Shown: one piece after another, positions 9,638 to 16,876 of the stretch
Position numbering within the stretch: the stretch's first letter is position 1
How the letters are laid out: each line of letters starts with the position of its first letter
NCBI RefSeq assembly: GCF_009720385.1
Contig: NZ_WARX01000001.1
Span: 620,001-684,000 of the forward strand
Reading direction: 5' to 3'
Length of the DNA: 64,000 nt
Origin: Catellatospora vulcania
GTDB lineage: Bacteria > Actinomycetota > Actinomycetes > Mycobacteriales > Micromonosporaceae
Program-made: the position numbers and the translations under genes
The notes under the pieces: model-generated
Databases searched by the model: none
What the model saw: the letters and a program-made list of their open reading frames with translations, nothing else
What the model was told of the DNA's origin: nothing

Positions 9638-10641
9638 AGCGTCGCGGACAGCGCCTTGACCGGCATCTTGAGCTCGGCCAGCAGCTCAAGGTCCGAGGTC
9701 GCGGGACGCCCCAGGGTGGTCAGGTAGTTGCCGACGATCACCGCGTTGATGCCGCCGAGCAGGCCCTCGCGGGTGCCCAGGTCGCCCAGGGTCAGCTCGC
9801 GGCCGCCCGCGTACCGCAGGATGGTGCGCGGCAGCGCGAGCCGGAACGCGGCGATGGCCCGCAGCGCGTCCTTGGGGTCCATCAACGGCTGGTCGCCCAG
9901 CGGGGTGCCCGGCCGGGGGTTGAGGAAGTTCAGCGGCACCTCGTCCGGCTCCAGCTCGGCGAGCTGCGCCGCGAACTCGGCACGCTGCTCCAGGGTCTCG
10001 CCGAGGCCGATGATGCCGCCGCAGCAGACCTCCATGCCGGAGTCGCGCACCATCTTCAGGGTGCCCCAGCGCTCCTCCCACGAGTGCGTGGTGACCACGT
10101 TCGGGAAGTACGACCGGCAGGTCTCCAGGTTGTGGTTGTAGCGGTGCACGCCCATGTCCACCAGGTCGTCGACCTGCTCCTGGCTCAGCATGCCCAGGCT
10201 CGCCGCGACGTTGATGTCGACGGCCTCCTTGATCGCCTTCACGCCGTCGCGCATCTGCTGCATGAGCTTGGCGTCCGGGCCGCGCACCGCGGCGACGATG
10301 CAGAACTCGCTCGCGCCGGTGGCCGCGGTCTGCTGGGCGGCCTTCACCAGCGACGGGATGTCCAGCCACACGGAGCGCACGGGCGAGGAGAACAGCCCCG
10401 ACTGCGAGCAGAAGTGGCAGTCCTCGGGGCAGCCGCCGGTCTTCAGCGAGACGATGCCCTCGACCTCGACCTCGGGGCCGCACCAGCGCATGCGGACCTC
10501 GTGGGCCAACTGGAGCGCGGCGGGGATGTCCTCGTCGGGCAGCCGGAGCACTTCGAGGATGTCGGCCTCGTCGAGGCCTTGTCCCTCGGCGAGGACACGG
10601 GTGCGGGCGCGGTCGAGTACCGATACTGAGCTGGTCGACAT
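9634..10641 (-). CDS. bioB: biotin synthase
   Basis: Radical SAM enzyme that inserts sulfur into dethiobiotin, the last step of biotin synthesis; 335 residues, normal length. The SAM-cluster motif is CPEDCHFC (Cys71, 75, 78). The second [2Fe-2S] cluster region includes [10 protein letters not shown] and GMEVCCGG. The C-terminal Arg-containing strand ([18 protein letters not shown]) is also conserved. It is read away from bioF-bioD across a 60-bp promoter gap and coupled downstream to bsaP. The ATG at 10641 precedes a short variable N-terminus. Confidence 0.97.
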   Translation of the reverse strand: MSTSSVSVLDRARTRVLAEGQGLDEADILEVLRLPDEDIPAALQLAHEVRMRWCGPEVEVEGIVSLKTGGCPEDCHFCSQSGLFSSPVRSVWLDIPSLVKAAQQTAATGASEFCIVAAVRGPDAKLMQQMRDGVKAIKEAVDINVAASLGMLSQEQVDDLVDMGVHRYNHNLETCRSYFPNVVTTHSWEERWGTLKMVRDSGMEVCCGGIIGLGETLEQRAEFAAQLAELEPDEVPLNFLNPRPGTPLGDQPLMDPKDALRAIAAFRLALPRTILRYAGGRELTLGDLGTREGLLGGINAVIVGNYLTTLGRPATSDLELLAELKMPVKALSATL

Positions 10642-10671
10642 GGGCGTACCCTACAACGCGGCCTGTTCGGG

Positions 10672-10686
10672 TCGGCCAAAGGCCGA
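10672..10686. promoter_or_regulatory. palindrome in the bioB/bioF divergent promoter
   Basis: TCGGCC-AAA-GGCCGA is a perfect 15-bp palindrome, the only clear symmetric site in the 60-73 bp gap between the divergent bioB and bioF genes. Its position suits an operator controlling both directions. It does not resemble the mycobacterial or corynebacterial BioQ box (TGAAC-N3-GTTCA). Confidence 0.5.
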
Positions 10687-10714
10687 GTAACTCCAGACAT
10701 GGATGGGTTGGCAC

Positions 10715-11851
10715 ATGGGTGACTGGCTGACGACGCTACGGCGTAAGGCCGACCTGCGCGAACGCGCCGGGTTGCGCCGGGAACTGCGTCCGCGCGCCGG
10801 TGGCGACGCGCTCGTCGACCTCGCCGGCAACGACTACCTCGGGCTGTCCCGCCACCCGCGGGTGCGGGCCGCCGCGGCAGCCGCCCTGGACGAGTACGGC
10901 CTCGGCGCGACCGGCTCGCGCCTGGTGCGCGGCAGCACCGACGTGCACACCGCGCTGGAGACCGCGCTCGCCTCCTGGCTGGGCGCCGAGCAGGCGCTGG
11001 TCTACTCCAGCGGCTACCTGGCCAACCTGGGCGCGATCCGGGCCCTGTGCGGGCCGAACACGCTGCTGGTCTCCGATGCCCACAACCACGCCTCGCTGAT
11101 CGACGGGTGCCGGCTGGCCGGGGCGCAGACCGTGACGTACGCCCACGGTGACGTCGCCGACGCGGCCCGGCTGCTCGCGGCGCATCCCGGGCGGCCCGTG
11201 GTGGTGCTGACCGAGTCGGTGTTCTCCGTCGACGGCGACCTCGCCCCGCTGGCCGAGCTGCACGCGGCGGCCCGCGCGCACGGTGCGCTGCTGCTGGTCG
11301 ACGACGCGCACGGGCTCGGCGTGGTCGGCCCGTCCGGGTCCGGCGGAGTGGTCGCGGCCGGGATCGCCGGCGAGCCCGACGTGATCGTCACGGCGACCCT
11401 GTCCAAGTCGCTGGGCGGCGCGGGCGGGGTGGTAGCCGGGCCCGCCGCGCTGATCCGGCACCTGGTCGACACCGGCCGCACCTTCATCTTCGACACGGCG
11501 CTGCCGCCCGCGATCGCCGCCGGGGTGGCCGCAGCCCTCGACCTCGCCCGCGACGGCGAGCCGCTGCGTGCGGTGCTGCGCGAACGGGCCGCCGCGATCC
11601 GCGACACGTTCCGGGCAGCGGGCCTGACGGTCACCGACCCGGCGGGCGGCGTGGTGTCGGTGCAGGCCCCGTCGGCCGAGCTGGCCTGGGCCTGGGCCGG
11701 GGCCTGCCGCGACAAGGGCGTGGCGGTAGGGTGCTTCCGCCCACCGTCCACTCCGGACAGTCGTTCCCGGCTGCGGCTGACGGTCAACACAGGCGTGCCC
11801 GCGGATGACTTCGCGCGGGCTTTGGAGATCATCGTGGAGGTGCGGCCGTGA
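10715..11851 (+). CDS. bioF: 8-amino-7-oxononanoate synthase
   Basis: PLP enzyme condensing pimeloyl-ACP (or pimeloyl-CoA) with alanine, the first committed step of biotin ring assembly. About 378 residues from the ATG at 10715; an ATG four codons earlier (10703) is equally possible. Family signatures are NDYLGLSRHP, GSRLVRGST, the cofactor segments LLVDDAHGLG and TATLSKSLGG, with the PLP-binding Lys at about residue 231. The stop overlaps the GTG of bioD. Divergent from bioB. No bioA is present in the window. Confidence 0.96.
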   Translation: MGDWLTTLRRKADLRERAGLRRELRPRAGGDALVDLAGNDYLGLSRHPRVRAAAAAALDEYGLGATGSRLVRGSTDVHTALETALASWLGAEQALVYSSGYLANLGAIRALCGPNTLLVSDAHNHASLIDGCRLAGAQTVTYAHGDVADAARLLAAHPGRPVVVLTESVFSVDGDLAPLAELHAAARAHGALLLVDDAHGLGVVGPSGSGGVVAAGIAGEPDVIVTATLSKSLGGAGGVVAGPAALIRHLVDTGRTFIFDTALPPAIAAGVAAALDLARDGEPLRAVLRERAAAIRDTFRAAGLTVTDPAGGVVSVQAPSAELAWAWAGACRDKGVAVGCFRPPSTPDSRSRLRLTVNTGVPADDFARALEIIVEVRP

Positions 11852-12582
11852 CGGCGCTGACGGGAATCGTGCTGATCACGGGCACGGATACCGGTGTGGG
11901 CAAGACCATCACCACGGCGGCGATCGCCGCCGCGGCGACCGCTTCGGGGGTACGCACCGCGGTGGTCAAACCCGCCCAGACCGGCATCGACCCTGCCTAC
12001 GGCGAGGTGCCCGACATGGCGGTCGTGGCCCGGCTGGCCGGTCCCGCCACCACGGTCACCCTCGCCGAGTACCCGGACCCACTGGCGCCGACCGCCGCCG
12101 CCCGGGTCGCCGGCCTCCCGCCGCTGGACATGTTCGAGATCCTCGACCAGATCAAGTCCATCGCGGCCGAGCACGAGCTGACCCTGGTCGAAGGCGCGGG
12201 CGGGCTGCTGGTGCCGATGGGCCTGCACCCCGGCGGCGCGGTGTGGTCACTCGCCGACCTCGCGGTGGCGCTGTCCGCACCCGCGGTCGTGGTCGCCCGA
12301 GCCGGGCTGGGCACGCTCAACCACACCGCGCTGACGCTGGAGGCGATGGCCCGCCGCGGCATCCCCGCCCGGGTCGTGCTGGGCTCCTGGCCCAGCCGCC
12401 CCGAACTGGTGCACTACGCCAACCTCGCCGACCTGCCCGAGGACCTCGACGGCCTGCTGCCCGAGGGCGCGGGCGGCATCGAGCCCGGCGTCTTCCGCCG
12501 CAGCGCCCCCGGCTGGCTCACCCCCGCCCTCCACGGCGACAACGACGACCCCCGCACCCTCACCGACCTCGACGAAGACTGA
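11848..12582 (+). CDS. bioD: dethiobiotin synthetase
   Basis: ATP-dependent carboxylase that closes the ureido ring of dethiobiotin; 244 residues. The P-loop is GTDTGVGKT (residues 12-20), the substrate Lys is in VVKPAQTG, and the switch region is EGAGGLLVPMG. The GTG start overlaps the bioF stop (GTGA). The C-terminal 20 residues are acidic and variable. The gene converges with the P450 gene across palindrome A2. Confidence 0.96.
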   Translation: MTALTGIVLITGTDTGVGKTITTAAIAAAATASGVRTAVVKPAQTGIDPAYGEVPDMAVVARLAGPATTVTLAEYPDPLAPTAAARVAGLPPLDMFEILDQIKSIAAEHELTLVEGAGGLLVPMGLHPGGAVWSLADLAVALSAPAVVVARAGLGTLNHTALTLEAMARRGIPARVVLGSWPSRPELVHYANLADLPEDLDGLLPEGAGGIEPGVFRRSAPGWLTPALHGDNDDPRTLTDLDED

Positions 12583-12620
12583 CCCCACCACCGCCCCGCG
12601 CCCCGCGCCGCGCGCCCCGC

Positions 12621-12687
12621 GCCGCAACTCTTAAAGAGTCGCGGCCTCCGAGGTGTTCTGTGGCCGCGACTCTTTAAGAGTTGCGGC
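12621..12687. repeat. dispersed palindrome family A, copy 2
   Basis: Near-perfect arms running GCCGCAACTCTTAAAGAG inward and ending CTCTTTAAGAGTTGCGGC. The inner stem GTCGCGGCC pairs with GGCCGCGAC. It lies between converging bioD and P450. The P450 stop codon (TAA) is inside the right arm, so the element encodes the last residues of that protein. Confidence 0.9.
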
Positions 12688-13876
12688 AGGTGGGGCGGCA
12701 GGTGGGGCGGTGGATGGTGAAGGTGTCGGGCATGCGGAAGCTGAGGTTGTCGGGGCACCAGGGGGCGCGGAGGACCTCGGTGTCGCGGAGGAGGGGGGCG
12801 GTTTCGGCGACGACTACCGCGGCTTCCATGCGGGACAGTTGTGCGCCGACGCAGCGGTGCGCGCCCGCGCCGAAGGCCAGGTGGCGGCGGGAGCCGCGCT
12901 GGCCGGGTACGAAGTCGTGGGGGTGCTCGGCGACCGCGAGCCCGGCGCGGGCCAGCCACAGCACGATGCTCGCGCCCGCCCGCACCGGCAACCCGCCGAG
13001 TTCGGTGTCCCGGGTGGCGACCCGCCGCCAGGTGGGGATCGGCGGCACGAGCCGCAGGCCCTCCTCGACCACGTCGTCCACGCTGACGGTGCCCCGGGCC
13101 AGGCCGTCGAGCACGGCGGGCTCGCCGGACAGCCGGTGCAGCAGCAGCGTCAGGAACTGCGACGTGGTCTCCTGACCGGCCACCAGCAGGAAGAACAGCG
13201 CCCCGACCGGGGTGTCCCTGGGCAGGCCGGCAGCAGCGGTGTGCGCGCGCAGCTCGCCGACCATGCCACCGGCCGTGGCGGCGAAGTCGCGCAGCACCGT
13301 GTGGAACCGGCCGACGGTTTCGGCCAGGGCGAGTTGCCGGGGCGCGTCGAGCGGGGCCCAGAACAGCTCCAGCGCGGCCCGGGAGAACTCCTTGACCACG
13401 GCCGCGTCGGCGTCGGGCAGCTCGACGAGCTTGGCCAGCACCAGCAGGGGCAGGTCGGCGGCGAGGTCGGCGTACAGGTCGACGGGTTCACCGGCCCGTA
13501 GGCGGGTGGCCAGCGCGGTGACGCGGCGGCGGACGATGCCGGTCAGCCAGGGCCGGAGTGCCTCGACCCGGGTCGGGTGCAGGGCCTGCGCGGTGATCTC
13601 CCGGATCGCCGGGTGGGAGACGCCGCCGTTGTTGGCGAGCGTGGCGGGCAGCTTGAAGCCGTACGAGGTGAGCATGCGCAGCGCGCTGACCGGCATCGGG
13701 CTGATCGCGTCGAGGGCGTTGCCGGGGTGGAAGGTGTCCGGGTCGGCGAGCACCTGCCGGACGAGCCGGTGATCGCTGACGACGACGTGGGTGACGCCGA
13801 CGTGGTCGGTCACCTCGACGGTCGCTTCGGCCCGCCCGTCGATGTCGAAAGGCTGGTCCCAGGTACGGAACAGCAC
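12674..13876 (-). CDS. cytochrome P450
   Basis: Soluble bacterial P450 of 400 residues. The I-helix oxygen-binding motif is VAGQETTSQF, the K-helix is EEGLRLVPP, and the heme loop is FGAGAHRCVGAQ with the ligand Cys at about 342. Substrate is not predictable. The dehydrogenase gene lies just upstream in the same direction (33-bp gap), so the pair may be an operon that oxidises the same molecule. No ferredoxin is adjacent. The C-terminal residues CRNS and the TAA stop are encoded by palindrome A2, which suggests the original 3' end was replaced or extended. Confidence 0.93.
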   Translation of the reverse strand: MLFRTWDQPFDIDGRAEATVEVTDHVGVTHVVVSDHRLVRQVLADPDTFHPGNALDAISPMPVSALRMLTSYGFKLPATLANNGGVSHPAIREITAQALHPTRVEALRPWLTGIVRRRVTALATRLRAGEPVDLYADLAADLPLLVLAKLVELPDADAAVVKEFSRAALELFWAPLDAPRQLALAETVGRFHTVLRDFAATAGGMVGELRAHTAAAGLPRDTPVGALFFLLVAGQETTSQFLTLLLHRLSGEPAVLDGLARGTVSVDDVVEEGLRLVPPIPTWRRVATRDTELGGLPVRAGASIVLWLARAGLAVAEHPHDFVPGQRGSRRHLAFGAGAHRCVGAQLSRMEAAVVVAETAPLLRDTEVLRAPWCPDNLSFRMPDTFTIHRPTCRPTCRNS

Positions 13877-13909
13877 TCGGACACCGTACTAGGCGAAGTG
13901 AGCGACCGT

Positions 13910-14953
13910 TCAGGCAAGGGCTTGCGGGGTGATGACGGTGATGCCTGTCGGGGGCGTGTCGCCCATCGCGGTCAGCGCCGCGGGCGCCTCGTCGAGCCCG
14001 ATGGTCCGGGTGACCAGCGCGTCGGGGCGCAACCGCCCGGACACGACGAGGTCGAGCATCGGCCCGTAGTCGGCGGCGGCCATGCCGTGGCTGCCGAGGA
14101 TCTCCAGCTCCCAGCCGATGACCCGGCCCATCGGCAGCTCGGGCGCGCCGTGCGGGAGCAGCCCGACCTGCACGTGGCGGGCGCTGCGGCGCAGGCTCAG
14201 GATGGCTGAGGCGCAGGTCGCGGGGCTGCCCAGCGCGTCCAGGGTCAGGTGCGCGCCGCCGCCGGTCAGCTCGCGCACCGCCGCGACCGGATCGCTCTCG
14301 CGACTGTTCACGCAGGCCACGGCTCCGTGCTCGCGGGCGAGATCGAGCGCGCCGCCCGAGACGTCGACGGCGACGACCCGCGCGCCGTACGCGGCGGCGA
14401 TCATCACGGCGGACAGCCCGACGCCGCCGCAGCCGTAGACGGCGACCCACTCCCCGGCGGCGACGCGTCCCTGCGCCACGACCGCGCGGTACGCGGTCGC
14501 GAACCGGCAGCCCAGCGCGGCCGCGGCGGCGTACGACAGCTGTTCGGGCAGGCTGACCAGGTTGAGGTCGGCGTGGTCGATCGCGACGTACTCGGCGAAC
14601 GAGCCGCGGTGGGTGAACCCGGGCTGGGTCTGGTGCTCGCAGACCTGCGGCGCGCCGCGGCGGCACGGCTCGCAGCCGCCGCAGCCGCAGACGAACGGCA
14701 CGGTCACCCGGTCGCCGACCCGCCAGCCGGTGACGTCCCCGCCGACGGCGTGCACGGTGCCGGCCAGCTCGTGCCCCGGGACGTGCGGGAAGGTCGCGAT
14801 GTCGGGGTCGTGGCCCATCCAGCCGTGCCAGTCGCTGCGGCACAGCCCGGTCGCCTCGACCTTGATCACACAGCCGTGCGGCGGTGCGGCCGGCTCGGGC
14901 AGTTCGCGCACGTCAGGCTGCTGTCCGAAACCGTCGTAGGTGACCGCGCGCAC
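13910..14953 (-). CDS. zinc-dependent alcohol dehydrogenase (MDR family)
   Basis: Medium-chain dehydrogenase of 347 residues. The catalytic zinc ligands are in GLCRSDWH and VPGHELAG. The structural zinc lobe has four Cys in CGCGGCEPCRRGAPQVC. The Rossmann motif is AVYGCGGVGLSAV. The start is placed at the GTG at 14953 because GGGAGGGG lies just upstream; an in-frame GTG five codons earlier overlaps that ribosome site. It would interconvert an alcohol and an aldehyde or ketone with NAD(P). Located directly upstream of the P450. Confidence 0.9.
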   Translation of the reverse strand: MRAVTYDGFGQQPDVRELPEPAAPPHGCVIKVEATGLCRSDWHGWMGHDPDIATFPHVPGHELAGTVHAVGGDVTGWRVGDRVTVPFVCGCGGCEPCRRGAPQVCEHQTQPGFTHRGSFAEYVAIDHADLNLVSLPEQLSYAAAAALGCRFATAYRAVVAQGRVAAGEWVAVYGCGGVGLSAVMIAAAYGARVVAVDVSGGALDLAREHGAVACVNSRESDPVAAVRELTGGGAHLTLDALGSPATCASAILSLRRSARHVQVGLLPHGAPELPMGRVIGWELEILGSHGMAAADYGPMLDLVVSGRLRPDALVTRTIGLDEAPAALTAMGDTPPTGITVITPQALA

Positions 14954-15092
14954 CTGTTCCCCTCCCACCGGGCCGCAGCCGGTGCTCCGGCCACGATGCT
15001 CAGCACATTACGTCGCGATCCGAGGCGCGAGGTAGGCCCGGGACGCACGTGACCAAGGCGTGCGTCCCGTTCAGGCGCGTGTGGAGCCGTCT

Positions 15093-16613
15093 CTACTCGG
15101 CTGCCGGATGAGGCTCCGGCCGGCGGTACGCGACCCCGAGCGCGTCGAAGCGTGCCAGCATCACGTCCAGCCGTTGCCGGAAGTCGCCCAGCTCGGTACG
15201 GGTGCCCCAGCCCGCCTCGGCCACCGCCGACATCCGCGGCAGCAGGTTGTACCCGGCCCGGCCGACCGTGGGCAGGTACTCGCCCCACAGGTTGCCCTGC
15301 ACGCCGAGGACCCGGTTGTCGCGGGCCGGCGGCTCGTCGGGTTCGGGCTGGTAGGCGTACACCTTGTCCAGCGGCAGCAGCCCGCCGATGCTCAGCGGCT
15401 CGCCGGGCGCGTCGGACTCGCAGTAGTCGAGGTAGACGTGCTCACACGGGGAGGCGACGACGTCGTGCCCGGCCTGGAGTGCCGCGGTGACATGGTCCTG
15501 GTTGCGCCACGCCATGATCACGGCTTCGGCGGGCGCGCCCCGGCCGACCAGCTCGTCCCAGACCACCACGCGGCGGCCGTGCCCGCGCAGGTGGGCGGCC
15601 AGCTCGGAGATCCACCAGCCGAGCAGGTGCTCCGGGTCGGTCAGGCCGAGTTCCTTCATGCGCGCCTGCGCGCCCGGGTTGGCCGACCACTCCGCGGGCG
15701 GCACCTCGTCGCCGCCGAGGTGGATCAGCGTCGACGGGAACACGTCGACCAGCTCGTCCAGCACGTCCTTCATGAACCGCACGGTGTCGTCGTCGCAGTT
15801 GAGCACCGTGTCGTAGATGCCCCAGCGGGTGCCCGTGGCCAGCTGCGTGCCCGGGTTGTTGCCCAGCTCCGGGTAGGCGGCGATGGCGGCCGTGGTGTGC
15901 CCCGGCAGGTCGATCTCGGGCACCACGGTCACCCCGCGCCGGGCCGCGTACGCGACCAGCTCGCGCAGCTCGTCCTGGGTGTAGTAGCCGCCGTGCGGGG
16001 TGCGGTCGGCCTGCTTGATGTTCTCGTGGCCGATCGGCGACTCCTGCCGCCACGCGCCTACCTCGGTCAGCCGCGGGTGGCGCTTCACCTCGAACCGCCA
16101 GCCCTGGTCCTCGGTCAGGTGCAGGTGCAGCGTGTTCATGCGGTGCAGCGCGAGCAGGTCGATCACAGTACGCAGCCAGGACACCGGCTGGTACCACCGG
16201 CCGACGTCGACCATCACGCCGCGCCACGGGTACCGGGGCCGGTCCTCGATCTGCGCGTACGGCAGGGTCCACGCGGTCCCGGTGACGGGCGCGGCCGCGT
16301 ACGCCTGCGGGGGCAGCAGCTGCCGCAGTGACTGCACCGCCCAGCGCAGCCCGGTCAGGGTGCCCGCGACGGCGCGCACGCCCGTGTCGTCGACGGTGAG
16401 CCGGTAGCCCTCGTCGCCGAGCCCGGTCGTGCCGTCGAGGACGAAGACCAGCTCGGCGGCGCCGTCGCCGTCGGCCAGGGGCAGGCCGGTGGCGGGGCCG
16501 AGCAGTTCGCGGAGCAGTTCGGCGATCTCGGCCGGGGCGTGGACCGTGGTCTGCGGGCCGAGCGTCCGCTGTCCCGGGGCCGGTGCGTACGAGAGGGGTT
16601 GCGGGATCAGCAC
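15093..16613 (-). CDS. GH20 beta-N-acetylhexosaminidase
   Basis: Removes terminal GlcNAc or GalNAc from oligosaccharides; 506 residues. An N-terminal alpha/beta GH20b domain (about 1-115) precedes the TIM barrel starting at YPWRGVMVDVGRWY. The catalytic Asp-Glu pair is in LIHLGGDEVPPAEW. No signal peptide is seen, so it acts inside the cell or is released without one. The GTG at 16613 is chosen because GGAGG lies 8 bp upstream, although the frame is open 45 bp further. A LacI-type box lies 26 bp upstream. It is divergent from the PL8 lyase, which suggests shared use of an amino-sugar polymer. Confidence 0.93.
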   Translation of the reverse strand: MLIPQPLSYAPAPGQRTLGPQTTVHAPAEIAELLRELLGPATGLPLADGDGAAELVFVLDGTTGLGDEGYRLTVDDTGVRAVAGTLTGLRWAVQSLRQLLPPQAYAAAPVTGTAWTLPYAQIEDRPRYPWRGVMVDVGRWYQPVSWLRTVIDLLALHRMNTLHLHLTEDQGWRFEVKRHPRLTEVGAWRQESPIGHENIKQADRTPHGGYYTQDELRELVAYAARRGVTVVPEIDLPGHTTAAIAAYPELGNNPGTQLATGTRWGIYDTVLNCDDDTVRFMKDVLDELVDVFPSTLIHLGGDEVPPAEWSANPGAQARMKELGLTDPEHLLGWWISELAAHLRGHGRRVVVWDELVGRGAPAEAVIMAWRNQDHVTAALQAGHDVVASPCEHVYLDYCESDAPGEPLSIGGLLPLDKVYAYQPEPDEPPARDNRVLGVQGNLWGEYLPTVGRAGYNLLPRMSAVAEAGWGTRTELGDFRQRLDVMLARFDALGVAYRRPEPHPAAE

Positions 16614-16638
16614 GGCGGCTCCTCCAGGTGGCAACGCA

Positions 16639-16650
16639 GAAAACGATTTC
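16639..16650. promoter_or_regulatory. LacI-type operator upstream of GH20
   Basis: GAAAACGATTTC, arms GAAA/TTTC around ACGA, 26 bp before the GH20 start on the minus strand. It resembles actinomycete LacI/CcpA-like boxes seen elsewhere in this window. Confidence 0.5.
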
Positions 16651-16758
16651 AGGAACAACCCTGCGACCGTAGTACAGCTTCTTAACAGTAGTCAAGATCA
16701 ACAACGGACGTGTCGCCGGTGTCAGGCAATGGTCAGCGGGCGGTGGGCTCCGCAATGG

Positions 16759-16772
16759 GGAGAACGTTTTCC
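16759..16772. promoter_or_regulatory. LacI-type operator in the GH20/PL8 divergent region
   Basis: GGAGAACGTTTTCC has 6 of 7 symmetric pairs around a central CG. It lies between GH20 (minus) and PL8 (plus), 105 bp before the PL8 start, and may control one or both. A further half-site (GGAAACGGTTAC) is near 16828. Confidence 0.5.
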
Positions 16773-16876
16773 GATTTCTCTTGTGTGGTGCAGAGCACAT
16801 GCCCTATGTTCTGCGTCATTGGTGGGGGAAACGGTTACGTAAGTCCGCTGTAGCACTGACGTAAAGAGGATGGACC

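Noticed and set aside
9415-10629. Long plus-strand frame opposite bioB
   Set aside because: It is antisense to bioB, rich in Arg/His/Val shadows, and has no family features.
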